A stretch of DNA of 64,000 bases, taken from NCBI GenBank assembly GCA_934488615.1, contig CAKSSJ010000009.1, positions 1 through 64,000 on the forward strand. Direction: 5' to 3'. This DNA comes from an uncultured Eubacteriales bacterium. Lineage in GTDB: Bacteria > Bacillota > Clostridia > Oscillospirales > Acutalibacteraceae. The notes under the pieces were generated by a model. That model did no database searches. It saw nothing but the letters and a program-made list of their open reading frames with translations, and had not been told where the DNA came from. This document shows, in pieces, positions 42,176 through 52,900 of this stretch (positions are counted from its first letter, which is position 1; every line of letters starts with the position of its first letter). Both the position numbers and the translations under genes were made by a program.

Positions 42176-42350
42176 CTCCCTCAGTCGGCTACGCCGCCAG
42201 CTCCCCCAATGGAGGAGCCCATGCTAAAGTTGAGTTTCAGCAGACTTTCAAGGAAACCCCTCAGTCGGCTTCGCCGACAGCTCCCCTACAGGGGCGCCGA
42301 GATAGGTTTCTGCTACCCTTAATTTTCTCCCCTACAGGGGCGCCAAGAGA
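42176..42350. repeat. Cluster of palindromic intergenic repeats
   Basis: Units at 42176-42220, 42255-42303 and a half unit at 42326-42350 share CCCTCAGTCGGC-T-GCCGACAGCTCCCC and AGGGGCGCCGAGA with the units at 37967-38105. The cluster is flanked by TCGTGTGGA (42141-42149) and its complement TCCACACGA (42378-42386). The rest of the 42045-42415 gap shows nothing else. Confidence 0.8.
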
Positions 42351-42415
42351 AGTTTCTGCTGACTTTTAAGAGAGTAGTCCACACGATGCAGAAAAAACAC
42401 TATTTTCACAAAAAA

Positions 42416-42439
42416 CGACCGCCACGAATGTGACGGTCG
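42416..42439 (-). terminator. Terminator after pckG
   Basis: CGACCGTCAC pairs with GTGGCGGTCG on the minus strand with one wobble, followed by TTTTTTGTG. Confidence 0.85.
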
Positions 42440-42455
42440 CAAATATTTATAACAA

Positions 42456-44243
42456 TTATTTCTCGAGGTTAGCCTTGAGGTTAGCAAGCTGATCTCTGAG
42501 CTCCTGCGGAAGCTTGTCGCCAAACTTCTTGTAGTGCTCCTCGATCTCGGCTGCTTCCTTGGTCCATGTGTCCTTATCAACATCAAGGATCGACTTGAGC
42601 GTATCAATATCCATGTCAAGGTCTGTAAGGTCGATATCCTCAGGCTTCGGAACATAACCGATAGCAGTCTCTGTAGCGTCTGCCTTGCCCTCACAGCGAT
42701 CAACGATCCAGTTAAGAACACGCATGTTGTCGCCGAATCCCGGCCAAATGAAGTTGCCCTCATCGTCGGTACGGAACCAGTTGACGTTGAAGATTTTCGG
42801 AGCCTTGTCGCCGAGCTTCTTGCCCATGTCGAGCCAATGCTGGAAATAATCAGCCATGTGATATCCGCAGAACGGAAGCATAGCCATCGGGTCACGGCGG
42901 ACAACACCTACTGCACCTGCCGCGGCGGCAGTTGTCTCGGAAGCCATTGCAGAGCCGATGAATACACCGTTCTCCCAGCTCTTTGACTGGTAAACCAGCG
43001 GAGCGCACTTTGCACGGCGGCCGCCGAAGATGATTGCTGAAATCGGCACGCCCTCGCCCTTGTCAAACTCGGGAGAAATGCACGGGCAGTTTACAGCGGG
43101 AGCCGTAAATCTTGAGTTCGGATGAGCGGCATAGGTGCTCTTGTCAGCCTTATTGAACTTGGAAGCATCCCACTTGTTGCCTCTCCAGTCGATAGCGTTT
43201 GTCGGGAGATCCTTATTAAGACCCTCCCACCAAACTGTATTGTCATCAAGGTTGAGCGCAACATTTGTGAAGATCGTGTTCTTCTTTGTTGACTCAAGTG
43301 CGTTGAAGTTTGACTTTGCATTTGTTCCGGGAGCAACGCCGAAGAAGCCGTTCTCGGGGTTGATTGCATAAAGTCTGCCGTCTGCACCGATTCTCATCCA
43401 TGAGATATCGTCGCCGACTGTCCAGATCTTGTAGCCCTTCTCCTGAAGATACTTCGGAGGAATAAGCATAGCAAGGTTTGTCTTACCGCAAGCTGACGGG
43501 AATGCCGCCGCAACGTACTTAACCTCACCCTTCGGATTCTGAAGACCGAGGATGAGCATATGCTCAGCCATCCAGCCCTCTTTCCAGCCCTGATAAGAAG
43601 CGATTCTGAGAGCGAAGCACTTCTTGCCGAGAAGAACGTTTCCGCCGTAAGCAGAGTTTACGGAGATGATTGCGTTGTCCTCGGGGAACTGGCAGATATA
43701 TCTCTTTTCGGGGTCAACATCACATTTTGCGTGGAAGCCGCGAACCCAATCGTTGCTGTCGCCGAGTACGTCAAGAACCTTCTTGCCTACGCGGGTCATG
43801 ATAGCCATGTTAAGAACAACATAGATCGAGTCGGTAAGCTCAATACCGATCTTTGCAAGAGGTGAGCCGATGGGACCCATTGAGAACGGGATAACATACA
43901 TCGTTCTGCCCTTGTAAGAATCTCTTGCTATATCGTAAAGTCTCTGATACATCTCGTCGGGATCGCACCAGTTGTTGGTCGGACCTGCATTCTCCTGCTT
44001 CTTGGAGCAGATAAAGGTTCTGTCCTCAACACGGGCAACATCGTTCGGTTGAGTTCTGTGAAGATAACAGCCGGGAAGCTTTTCTTCGTTGAGCTTTATC
44101 ATTTCACCTGTCTCAACAGCCTCTTTGCGAAGGCCGTCAAGCTGCTCCTCAGAGCCGTCGATCCATACGATTTTGTCAGGCTTAACAAGGTCAACTTTAC
44201 CGTTGATCCAGTCAAGTACGGACTTGTTAGTCGTTAATTCCAT
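42456..44243 (-). CDS. pckG: Phosphoenolpyruvate carboxykinase (GTP type)
   Basis: Interconverts oxaloacetate and PEP with GTP/GDP. The product has 595 residues, matching the GTP-dependent class. The P-loop is FPSACGKTNLAML with the hyper-reactive Cys, and GPTNNWCDP and RTMYVIPFSMGP are class signatures. Its mature length and motifs exclude the ATP type. In an anaerobe it may run toward oxaloacetate, feeding the Na+-pumping decarboxylase encoded at 56.2-59.6 kb. Ribosome site AAAGGAATG. Confidence 0.97.
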   Translation of the reverse strand: MELTTNKSVLDWINGKVDLVKPDKIVWIDGSEEQLDGLRKEAVETGEMIKLNEEKLPGCYLHRTQPNDVARVEDRTFICSKKQENAGPTNNWCDPDEMYQRLYDIARDSYKGRTMYVIPFSMGPIGSPLAKIGIELTDSIYVVLNMAIMTRVGKKVLDVLGDSNDWVRGFHAKCDVDPEKRYICQFPEDNAIISVNSAYGGNVLLGKKCFALRIASYQGWKEGWMAEHMLILGLQNPKGEVKYVAAAFPSACGKTNLAMLIPPKYLQEKGYKIWTVGDDISWMRIGADGRLYAINPENGFFGVAPGTNAKSNFNALESTKKNTIFTNVALNLDDNTVWWEGLNKDLPTNAIDWRGNKWDASKFNKADKSTYAAHPNSRFTAPAVNCPCISPEFDKGEGVPISAIIFGGRRAKCAPLVYQSKSWENGVFIGSAMASETTAAAAGAVGVVRRDPMAMLPFCGYHMADYFQHWLDMGKKLGDKAPKIFNVNWFRTDDEGNFIWPGFGDNMRVLNWIVDRCEGKADATETAIGYVPKPEDIDLTDLDMDIDTLKSILDVDKDTWTKEAAEIEEHYKKFGDKLPQELRDQLANLKANLEK

Positions 44244-44285
44244 AGAAATTCATTCCTTTCGTAAAAATCAATTTTTTACTTTTAT

Positions 44286-44314
44286 ATTATATCCTTTTTC
44301 ATGGCAATTTTCAA
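44286..44314 (-). promoter_or_regulatory. Promoter of pckG
   Basis: TTGAAA, 17-nt spacer, TATAAT on the minus strand, about 40 nt before the start codon. Confidence 0.75.
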
Positions 44315-44433
44315 CATACAAAACGCACATTATAACGTATTTTTCATACTTTTTTTGTAGGTTTTTACAAAAGTTGCAAAGAGAGTTTGTTAAAAAAGAA
44401 ACAAACTTTGATCGGTGTATTTTCGATATCCGT

Positions 44434-44484
44434 TTATCTAATTCAACACCGTGCAAATGGGCTGTTCGGTATTGAATTAGATAA
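44434..44484. other. Long hairpin in the pckG upstream region
   Basis: TTATCTAATTCAACACCG (44434-44451) and CGGTATTGAATTAGATAA (44467-44484) are complementary with one mismatch. A second hairpin (AGTTTGTT with AACAAACT) lies near 44385-44407. The rest of 44244-44550 holds the pckG promoter and a terminator; no gene is seen. Confidence 0.6.
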
Positions 44485-44515
44485 AAAAGCAGGGGTGCAG
44501 GTTGCCCTGCACCCC
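44483..44515 (-). terminator. Terminator after the FIVAR-repeat protein gene
   Basis: GGGGTGCAGG (44492-44501) pairs perfectly with CCTGCACCCC (44506-44515) around a 4-nt loop, with a TTTTTT run on the minus strand at 44483-44488. Confidence 0.9.
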
Positions 44516-44550
44516 CTTGGGTGTTTCACACTGATTTAACAGTGATCAAC

Positions 44551-47500
44551 TTACTGGTTTACAGTATATACGAACGAATCAGCATCATGCCACTCGTTGT
44601 TGTACTTAACCTGTACCTTAATTGTGTTAGCACCTGCAAGGTTGCAGCTTGCCTGTACAACAAATACCTTATGGCCGTTTACAACTGTGTAAGCCTTCTG
44701 AGTAAGAGTTGCACCTGTTGACATTACTGTACGAACACCCTGAACATCCATACCAGCCTCAACTGTAACATTGATACGGCCGTTCTTACCGGATGTAGCG
44801 GCAGGAGTGATGCTGTAAACTGTTGTGTCAACTGTCGGCTCAACAAGATTTACGGTGAACTTGTAAGCAACGTCCTTGCTCTCCCAAGTGTAACCGAACT
44901 TAGCGATAGCCTTGATCTCACAACCTGTTGCAATTCTCATGCCAATTGTCCAGATGTCGTATGCTGCATCTGCGCTGAGCTCTGAGCACTCGTTACCCTG
45001 TGCGTCATAGGTCTTAACAGTAGCTGCTGTTACGATACCTGCCTTATTGCGTCTTGCAATAGTTCTTGTGTTACCGTCAGCATCGATGAACTGAATCTTG
45101 TAAGCGTAGTCGCCGTCAACGTGATTTACCTTAACATTGAATGTGTTGAAGGAATTTGTAGACGGAGTCCACTCAACGGACTGGATAGCGCCCTTAACAT
45201 CTGTCGGCTTAAGAACAAGAGCAGAGATAGCTGCGTTGAGCTCGTTAGCTGCCTTGTCGATGATAGCCTGATCAGAAATCTTGAGATTGCGTGCAACTGC
45301 CTCAGCTGCTGCAAGCTTATCTGCCATTGCCTTGTAAGAAGCCTCTGTATAATCGTCAGCGTTCTTTGTCTTAGCAAGAGCGATAGCTGCATCGAGAGCT
45401 GTGTAGGAAGCATCCTTCTCTGTGAGCGGCATTGCTGCGTTGATCTTAGCTGCTGCTGCGTCAACTGTTGCCTGCTCAGAAGCAAGGAGATCTCTTGAAA
45501 CAGCCTTACCTTCTGCAAGAGCGTCCTGAAGAACCTTTACAGAATCGTCTGTGTAGTTAGATGTTCCCTTAGCAAGGAGGTCCTCAGCTGTCTTGATAGC
45601 TGCGTCGAGAGCTGTATAATCAGCCTTCTCCTCAACCGGCTTCTCAACAAGGAGAGTTTCCCACTTAAGAACTCTGGACTGGATGAGCATCTGAGAAGCA
45701 TATGTGCTCTGCTGTGCGCCTTCCGGCTTTCTCGGATCCTGTACCCAATTTTCGCCAACCTCTGCGAAGAGAGCTTCTACTGCTGCAAGAGAATCGTCAG
45801 TGTACTTTGTACGGTCGATTGCTGCGAAAGCTGCCTTAGCTTCGTTGATCTTTGTGTAATCCCATGCTACGAACTCAGGAGTGTTGTAGAGAGCAGTGAT
45901 TTGTGCTGTCATAGCGTCAACCTTAACCTGATCCTTCTTTGTAAGTGCACGGAATGTAGCTGACTTTGCAGTATCAACGGCTACATTAGCCTTTGTCTGA
46001 TAATCAGCTGTGAGATATCTCGTCCAAGAGGTGAGATATACATTAAGCTTTGCGATGATTTCGTCAAGCTCTGCGAAGTTAGCCGATGCCGGAACAAGTG
46101 CGTCGATAGCTGCGTTGAGCTCTGTTGCAAATGCATCAAGCTCTGCCTGCTGGTCAACTGTGTAGCGCTTGCCGTTTGCTTCCTTAGCTGCATCATACTT
46201 AGCCTTTGCAGCTGCCCAAGAATCTGCTGTCCAATCGGACTCTGTGAGAGCTTCGAATCTCTCGATAGCTGCTACTACCTTAGTGTAATCAGCGCCTGCC
46301 GGAACAAGAGCCTTGTAAGCTGCTGTAAGAGCTGCCTCTGCTGCGTCTACAGCTGCCTGATTATCCCTCTTAGTAAGGTTTGCGGTCTCATAAAGAGCCT
46401 TAGCTTCCTCATACTTAGCCCACATTGCCTTGTAAGAATCTGATGTGTAGCGAGTTGAATCAACTGCTCTTGCCTTATCAAGAGCTGCCTTAAGAGCTGT
46501 TGTGTCAGCCGGAATGAGCTCGAGATCTGCGACTGCTGTTTCGATGTCAGATGCCATCTTGTCAACATCAGCCTGTCTGTTCTTCTTGTAGCCGCGAACA
46601 ACCTTGTTCTTAGCTTCGATAACTGCTGTAGCAGAAGCTGTTGTGTAATATGCACCGAGGTCAGCGTCTGCCGGAATCTTAGCGAGAGCTACGTCAACAG
46701 CTGTGTAGTCAGCGTCTACGAGTTTGAGACCTGCCTTAGCTGCAACAAGCTTCTCAACCATAGCTGTGATCTGAGCCTGCTCGTCTTCCTTGAGGTTACC
46801 TGCATCTACCATTGCCTGTGCCTCAGCAAGAACTGTCTGATATGCTGCCCATGAATCAGCTGTGTAATAATCCTGAGCATAGTCTGTGCCCTTATTGATC
46901 TCTGCGATAAGAGCTGAGTAATCAGCCTTGCCGAGAGTTACGAGAGCGTCCTTAGCTACCTTAAGGTTATTGTAAGCTGTGTCGATTGTAGCCTGGTTCT
47001 TAGCCTTGAGATCTCTTGCTACTGCATTAGCTGCATTAAGAGCAATCGTGAGGTTCTGCCAAGAAACAGATGTGTAATCGGATGAATTGAGAGCGTTGCA
47101 CTCAAGGATGAGAGCGTCGAGAGCTGTGTAAGAAGCAGCTGCCTCGATAAGGCCTGTTCTTGCAGCTGTAAGCTTTGAAGCTGCTGCATCAATTGTGCTC
47201 TGCTGTGACTTCTTGAGACCTGCCGGAACAGCCTTAGCTTCTGCAAGAGCTGTTGTGAATGCAGACCATGTCTCTGCTGTGTACCAAGAAGCCTGGTCAT
47301 TGTCAACGATGTTCTGAGAAGCTGTGATCTCAGCGTTGAGAGTTGTGTAATCAGCGTCTTCCTCAACCGTCTTCGGTGTGAGCTTTGCAATAGCGTTTGT
47401 AAGAGCTGTTGCCGCCGCTGAAATCTCTGCCTGATGTGTTATATCAAGACCGTCAGCGATGTTCTTAGCTGCATTATAAGCTGTCTCGAATGCTGTCCAG

Positions 47501-48672
47501 TTAGCATCCTGCTCATAGTTAGCAGCATTGATAGCTGCCGCCGCACTCTTAGCAGCGTTGAGAGCTGTGTAGTCAGCGCTCTTGATCTGGAGCTTAGCAA
47601 AGCCTGCTACGAGAGCTGCAAGAGCATTGTCAACAGCTGTCTGATCAGCTGTCTTCTCGTCAAGGATTGTCTTAGCTGCTGCAAGAGCTGTAACGAAGTC
47701 CTCAGTGTTGTTGTAGTTAGAAACTACTGTATCCTTAACCTCGTCATACTTTGCCTGAAGCTTTGAGTAATCAACGGCTGTTGAGCCACCTTCAACTGTA
47801 AGAGTGATGTATGTGCCTGAGAAATCAAAATACTGATCAGTGTCACGGTAAATGTTAGCTGTTGCAAGGATAGCGTCAGCAGATGTGTCGCCATCGGGGC
47901 AAACTGAAACGAAAACGTTACCCTTTGTGTTAGCTTTTCTTCTGATGTTCTCGTCGGGCATCATAAACTTATAAGTATCGCCGGGCTTAGCATCTGTCGG
48001 AATCTGTACAGGGAAAGAGATAAGACCGTTCTCTTGGGATGTAAGCTGGCAGGACTCCTCGTTAGAGGTATCAGCCGAAATGTAGTACTTATAGTAGTCC
48101 CAACCGCAGGATCTTGCCGAAGCAGCATCCTTAACTGTCGGGAAGAACGGAGTTCCGTCATCCTTTGTAACTACAGTGTAGTCGTTTGCAATTGCTTCGT
48201 CGATAGCAACTGAGGACGGAGTTCTAACTGTAAATCCTGTGTTACAGTAACCGATGTACTCGTTAGATGTGTTCCATGTGATCGCCTTGTTTGTTCTTGC
48301 AAGGGTCGGATTATTACCTGTATCTGCTCTGTAAATTTCACCCGCGTCAAGAAGACGTGAATCAAAATATACAAGACCTGAATACTGGCCGATAACATAG
48401 TTTGTTGTTGTATGAAGAGAAATCATGACAATCTGACCCGGCTTAACCGTCATGTCACCTGTCTGTGAATCTTTCCATACAGGGGTCTTATAAGCTGTCT
48501 TGCTGGTCCAGTGACCACCGTTATCATTGGTGATTTCGGAAGCAGTAAGCCAGTACTTAAGCTGATACGTTGATGTGTCGGGACTTCCGTTAGCGGAAGC
48601 GGCAACAGCGAACGTACCGAGTACCATAGCGATTGCGAGCAATACGCTTAATACTTTCTTCGCAATTTTCAT
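44551..48672 (-). CDS. Secreted surface protein with twelve FIVAR repeats
   Basis: The product has 1373 residues. Residues 1-27 are a signal peptide (ending VAASA). Residues about 40-300 form a cohesin-like beta domain (VKPGQIVMISLHTTTNYVIG, then YSGLVYFDSRLLDAG). Twelve FIVAR-type helical repeats of about 70 residues follow, each of the form ADYTALDAAI...YTxxSWxA...Q.TVDAAAxxLxAAxxAL. The last 170 residues are two beta domains (IQSVEWTPSTNSFNTFNVKV, then VYSITPAATSGKNGRINVTV). There is no LPxTG signal and no dockerin in it. FIVAR stalks bind extracellular-matrix or sugar ligands in other Gram-positive proteins. Good ribosome site (GGGAGG). Confidence 0.9.
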   Translation of the reverse strand: MKIAKKVLSVLLAIAMVLGTFAVAASANGSPDTSTYQLKYWLTASEITNDNGGHWTSKTAYKTPVWKDSQTGDMTVKPGQIVMISLHTTTNYVIGQYSGLVYFDSRLLDAGEIYRADTGNNPTLARTNKAITWNTSNEYIGYCNTGFTVRTPSSVAIDEAIANDYTVVTKDDGTPFFPTVKDAASARSCGWDYYKYYISADTSNEESCQLTSQENGLISFPVQIPTDAKPGDTYKFMMPDENIRRKANTKGNVFVSVCPDGDTSADAILATANIYRDTDQYFDFSGTYITLTVEGGSTAVDYSKLQAKYDEVKDTVVSNYNNTEDFVTALAAAKTILDEKTADQTAVDNALAALVAGFAKLQIKSADYTALNAAKSAAAAINAANYEQDANWTAFETAYNAAKNIADGLDITHQAEISAAATALTNAIAKLTPKTVEEDADYTTLNAEITASQNIVDNDQASWYTAETWSAFTTALAEAKAVPAGLKKSQQSTIDAAASKLTAARTGLIEAAASYTALDALILECNALNSSDYTSVSWQNLTIALNAANAVARDLKAKNQATIDTAYNNLKVAKDALVTLGKADYSALIAEINKGTDYAQDYYTADSWAAYQTVLAEAQAMVDAGNLKEDEQAQITAMVEKLVAAKAGLKLVDADYTAVDVALAKIPADADLGAYYTTASATAVIEAKNKVVRGYKKNRQADVDKMASDIETAVADLELIPADTTALKAALDKARAVDSTRYTSDSYKAMWAKYEEAKALYETANLTKRDNQAAVDAAEAALTAAYKALVPAGADYTKVVAAIERFEALTESDWTADSWAAAKAKYDAAKEANGKRYTVDQQAELDAFATELNAAIDALVPASANFAELDEIIAKLNVYLTSWTRYLTADYQTKANVAVDTAKSATFRALTKKDQVKVDAMTAQITALYNTPEFVAWDYTKINEAKAAFAAIDRTKYTDDSLAAVEALFAEVGENWVQDPRKPEGAQQSTYASQMLIQSRVLKWETLLVEKPVEEKADYTALDAAIKTAEDLLAKGTSNYTDDSVKVLQDALAEGKAVSRDLLASEQATVDAAAAKINAAMPLTEKDASYTALDAAIALAKTKNADDYTEASYKAMADKLAAAEAVARNLKISDQAIIDKAANELNAAISALVLKPTDVKGAIQSVEWTPSTNSFNTFNVKVNHVDGDYAYKIQFIDADGNTRTIARRNKAGIVTAATVKTYDAQGNECSELSADAAYDIWTIGMRIATGCEIKAIAKFGYTWESKDVAYKFTVNLVEPTVDTTVYSITPAATSGKNGRINVTVEAGMDVQGVRTVMSTGATLTQKAYTVVNGHKVFVVQASCNLAGANTIKVQVKYNNEWHDADSFVYTVNQ

Positions 48673-48713
48673 GCAAGTTTTCCTCCCAATTAATAGTATT
48701 CCTAATTAAAGGA

Positions 48714-49790
48714 TCAATAAGGATTCGTCTGATCTATAATTGCACCTGAACCGGCAACAGAAAGGATCAACAATGCATCTCCACCATCGACTGCACTGTC
48801 GCCTGTAACTTCAGCAGCTTTAATCACGGCACTGTCATCGTAAACCTTAACCGAGCCTGCCGCAGCCAAAACGTCCAATGCGTCATTACCGTCAATGATT
48901 GCATCACCGTTTACATCGCCGAAGATAACAACTGTATATGTCTTAATAATCTCGTCATCAAGCATGACGTCGATTTTGGTACCTGTACCGAAACCATACT
49001 CACTGCTCGTGATCTTGAGACTTCCTGCACCTGATGCCATAACCTTCTGAGCGAACTCAGCGGTTGATGTCATACCTGTGTTAAAACCATAAACAAGCAT
49101 GTTATCCTTATCAATTACAACTTTAGAATCATACGCTGTGTTTGGTACAAGATCTACCGTTTCACCGACAACGCTTACAGTCTTGGAGACGAACTCCTTT
49201 GTGAACTGTGCATTGTCAATATAATAGATCGTAGTTGCATCTGTCGGAGTCTGGATCGCCTGATTGTAGAATCCCGTGTACTCCTCGGGGACAAAGAATG
49301 TACCGCTCTTTCCCGCTGCAGATGACTTAGCCTTTACTTTGAATGAGAAACATGCCTCACCGTCAGGAAGGTTCAAGCAACCGAGAGTTGAATTGGAAAC
49401 ACCTGCTGTCCACTGGACAAGGACACAGCTGAATTCCGAGGAATCATAACCGTCAACTGCCGTTTTACCGTCATTAAGTGAGTTAGCTGTAACCGTTCCC
49501 TTAGCCTTTGCTGTGTTAAGTGCGGTGAGGCCGATAAGATTCGGAATCTCGAAAACCGCGGAATCAAACAAAACAGGGAAACGGAAGGTTGTCATATTGT
49601 AGTTTGTTTTAAGCGAAACAGTAACGATAATGTCATCACCGGGGGCATATTCGTCCTTATCGGTTGAGACAGTAACCGTCATGCTTTCGTTTCCTGTTGC
49701 CGTAGCCTCAGCGGAGGCGCAAACACCGAAAACTGTTACCGCAAGCAAAACAGCCAATATGACGGAAAGAATTTTTTTAGTAATATTCAC
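48714..49790 (-). CDS. Secreted cohesin-like/dockerin protein
   Basis: The product has 358 residues. A signal peptide (ending VCASA) is followed by a cohesin-like beta domain (residues about 35-195: VSTDKDEYAPGDDIIVTVSL, then FRFPVLFDSAVFEI). The C-terminus is a dockerin-like pair of calcium loops: GDVNGDAIIDGNDALDVLAA and EVTGDSAVDGGDALLILSVA, with Asp/Asn at loop positions 1, 3, 5, 9 and 12. Having both modules would let it act as an adaptor between dockerin- and cohesin-bearing partners. It lies between the two giant proteins and is probably cotranscribed with the FIVAR gene 41 nt downstream. Confidence 0.85.
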   Translation of the reverse strand: MNITKKILSVILAVLLAVTVFGVCASAEATATGNESMTVTVSTDKDEYAPGDDIIVTVSLKTNYNMTTFRFPVLFDSAVFEIPNLIGLTALNTAKAKGTVTANSLNDGKTAVDGYDSSEFSCVLVQWTAGVSNSTLGCLNLPDGEACFSFKVKAKSSAAGKSGTFFVPEEYTGFYNQAIQTPTDATTIYYIDNAQFTKEFVSKTVSVVGETVDLVPNTAYDSKVVIDKDNMLVYGFNTGMTSTAEFAQKVMASGAGSLKITSSEYGFGTGTKIDVMLDDEIIKTYTVVIFGDVNGDAIIDGNDALDVLAAAGSVKVYDDSAVIKAAEVTGDSAVDGGDALLILSVAGSGAIIDQTNPY

Positions 49791-49934
49791 TTAAAAATTC
49801 CTCCTTGATTTTTTTGATAAAGAGCTGACCTCTCTCTTTAACTGTTTTTCTCAATCGGATTTCTTTGTTTCAAAAGTCAGTATTCCGACTGATTATATAA
49901 CCACAGCAACGCTGCAATTATCATTTCCCCGACA

Positions 49935-49957
49935 GCTTTCCCCGCACTGGGGAAAGC
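49935..49957 (-). terminator. Hairpin after the 1316-residue dockerin protein gene
   Basis: GCTTTCCCC and GGGGAAAGC form a perfect 9-bp stem 17 nt past the stop. No T-run follows, so it may be an mRNA-stabilising hairpin rather than a terminator. Confidence 0.5.
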
Positions 49958-49973
49958 CGCCGAATTTTAAAAA

Positions 49974-52900
49974 TTAGCCAACGATGATCGTTCTGTTTAC
50001 ATAATCAATACGAGCGATTGTTGAATAAACAGAAAGTACGTTAAGTGCGTCTGTACCATCAACGTTGTCATCACCATTAAGGTCGCCGGCAAGAACCTTT
50101 GCCTCGGCGTCGAGTGTTGTTACCGTACCGCCGACTGCAAGGATCGTATTAGCGTCGGCACCGTCTGCGCAGTTACCGTCACCGTTTACGTCACCTGATA
50201 CAGATATAATATAAGTATCAATAACTTTACCCGAATTATCCTTAACGAGGATCTTTGCGCCTGTTGAAACAACACCCTGGTCGTTCTCAACATACTCAAC
50301 CGTACAATTCGTAAGAGTTCCGAAGTAGTGGTCAGCATCATATGTGCCGTTCGGGCTCATACCAACGAGAACCTTACCGTCAGCTGTTTCAATAGCAGAA
50401 ACATCACTGATAAGTTCATAAACAGGTGTTGTCGGTGTCGAACCGCCGCCCTCAATAAGTCTCTTCTGATACTCAAGGAGCATCTCATAAGCAGTATTAA
50501 CCTTTGTCTGTCTAAGATCTGACGAAGCATCGTTATTTACAGTTTGAGCAAAGTTAAGTGCTGTCTGATATGCTGCCCATGAATCAGCCGTATACTTGGA
50601 CTGATCATATGACGGGAGATTGTTGAGTTCGTATGCAAGATGTCTCTTATCCGCATCCTTCTTAAGGAGACGGCTGCCGTAAAGGTTGAGACGGTGGTTT
50701 CTGTAAGTAACAGTAAGTGTATCGGCAGGATATGTCTTACCCTCTGCATCGGGAACTTCCGCTCTGTTGATCATTCTGTTAGCTTCCTTAACCTCATCAC
50801 GATAGTTGTAATAGGTGTACGGCTCGTAATCAGCAACGCCGAAGAAGCTGTAATCAGAATCCGTATAGGTCTTGCCCTCATTTGACGGAGCGTAGGAGTT
50901 CATGATTGCCTTTGTGGAATCAAGTCCGCCTGCAAGCTCGTTAGCGTCAAGTGTTTCAACAGCTGCCTTAAGTGATTCATAAGCTGTCTTATAAAGCTTA
51001 GCCTTAACAGTCATGAAGTTACCCTGAATGTACGGAGAGTAAACTGCGTTTACAGCTGCCTCCATTGCAGTCTCCCATGCGCTCCAGCCTGTGCTGTAGT
51101 TGGACTGCTGACGGTGCTTGCCGATTTCTGATGAAAGGAGTGACTCAAGGCCGTAATCCTTGTAGCAGAATACTCTGACAGAGGTCGTAGCCTTTGTTGA
51201 GCCGAACTGAGCACCAAGGGTGTAGATATAACGCTTTGCAGCTACTGTAGATGAGATACCGCAGATAGAATCCCATGCTGCATCCTTCTCTTCTGCAGAA
51301 AGAGCGTCGTATGTCGGGGTTGTCTCGAAGATGTATGATCTTGCGATACCGTTCTGGTCGCCTGTCTTACCGAGAATATCAAATGTCTCGTCCTTAACTG
51401 CAACATAGGAGGAGTTAAGTCCTGCTGATGATGTTGCAACAACTCTTGCGCCTGAAACAGCGTTTGCAGTTGTGTTTTCAAATGTGTACTGAGCTCTGTA
51501 AATATCTCTCATGCTGCTTGCATAGAGGTATTTCGGACCATCTGTAATGTGATAGCTGCCCGACTTGAGGCTTACCTTATCTTCGTTATCACTGTTTGAA
51601 ACAGAAGAAATGAAGCTGTAAACATACTCAGTGATCGGAGACTTAGTGAGAGTTTCCTTACCGTCCTCAGTAAGAACGTTATAGGTGATAGCAACGATAA
51701 ACGGCTTTGAACCCGAATATGTGCTTGTTGCGGAAACACTGATGGTTGCCTCTTCACCTGCGGCTACCTTCGGCTTATCATTTGTAAGCTTAAGAACCGA
51801 GCTGTTGGAAGTAATGCTGAGGATGTCATATGTATAAAGCTCATCCTGAGTAAACTTTCCGTTTGCATCGGTATAACCTGTGTTGATACCTGAGGAGTTG
51901 TTACGAAGCTTGATATCGAAGCTCGGAGAACCTGACTTATCATAAATGAATGTATCACATGTAACAGTCGGGAACTTGAACTGCTGAGGTGTTGTGAGTT
52001 CAAGAATCGAGCAAACGATTGGAAGAGCACCCTTAACAAGGTTTGCTCTGTAATTGTAAAGGTCTGAGAAGATCGCATTAACTGTGCTTGCGAGAGCACC
52101 GTTTGATGCAATAGCGTCAAATGTTGTAGCTGAAGTATTGAGAGCACCCGGGAAGATGATGTTCACAACTCTTGTAACTATATCAAGAACTGCAGCCTTC
52201 GGAGTCTTGTTAAGATCGGAAGCTGACGGGAATGCGGAAATCTCAAACATATCAAGAACGCTCTTGAGATCAAGGTTAGCGATGTTCTTGATGAGGTCGT
52301 CGATTACGAAAGTCTTAACGTCCTTGTTTGCACAAGTCGGGAGCCAGTTGAGGCCGAGAACACCGTCAACGATCTTGTTGAGTGTTGTCCAGCCGCTGTC
52401 ACTCGTGCTGAGTGAAAGACCGTTAAGAAGTCCGCCGTAATTTTCGATACCGTACTGAGCAGCGATCTTGAGCTGCTGATCAACACCGTTCATATCAGAA
52501 ACATAGGAAAGACCCATGTCGATAGCGGAGTTTACGCTGTAGATAGCGTAGTCAACGCCCATAACGATGATGGTATCAAGTGTGTGGGGATAGCCTGAGA
52601 AATCAAGCTCAGGAGCTGATGTAGCAAGAAGCTGAGTCATTCCGTAGTAAGCGAAGTCAATAATTGTTGTTACGCTGTCGGGAATGTACATACCTGTAAC
52701 GGAACCGTTGATGATTGCACGGAGAGCATAAACGATAAGCTCTTCATTCGACATCTTTGCGACCTCAGCAGGTGTAGCAACCTTGATGTAGGAAGCGAAG
52801 AAGTCATCACCTGTGTTCACAAGAACAGCCTTTGCAAGACCTACAAGGTTATCCATAAGAACTGAGTTGTCGCCCGTTTTCCAGGTGTAAACGCCTGACT

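Noticed and set aside
37967..42350. CRISPR array
   Set aside because: The repeats are few, of both orientations and without regular spacers.
44551..48672. Many frames of 60-130 residues on both strands in the FIVAR gene
   Set aside because: They are shadows produced by the Ala/Glu/Lys-rich repeat codons.
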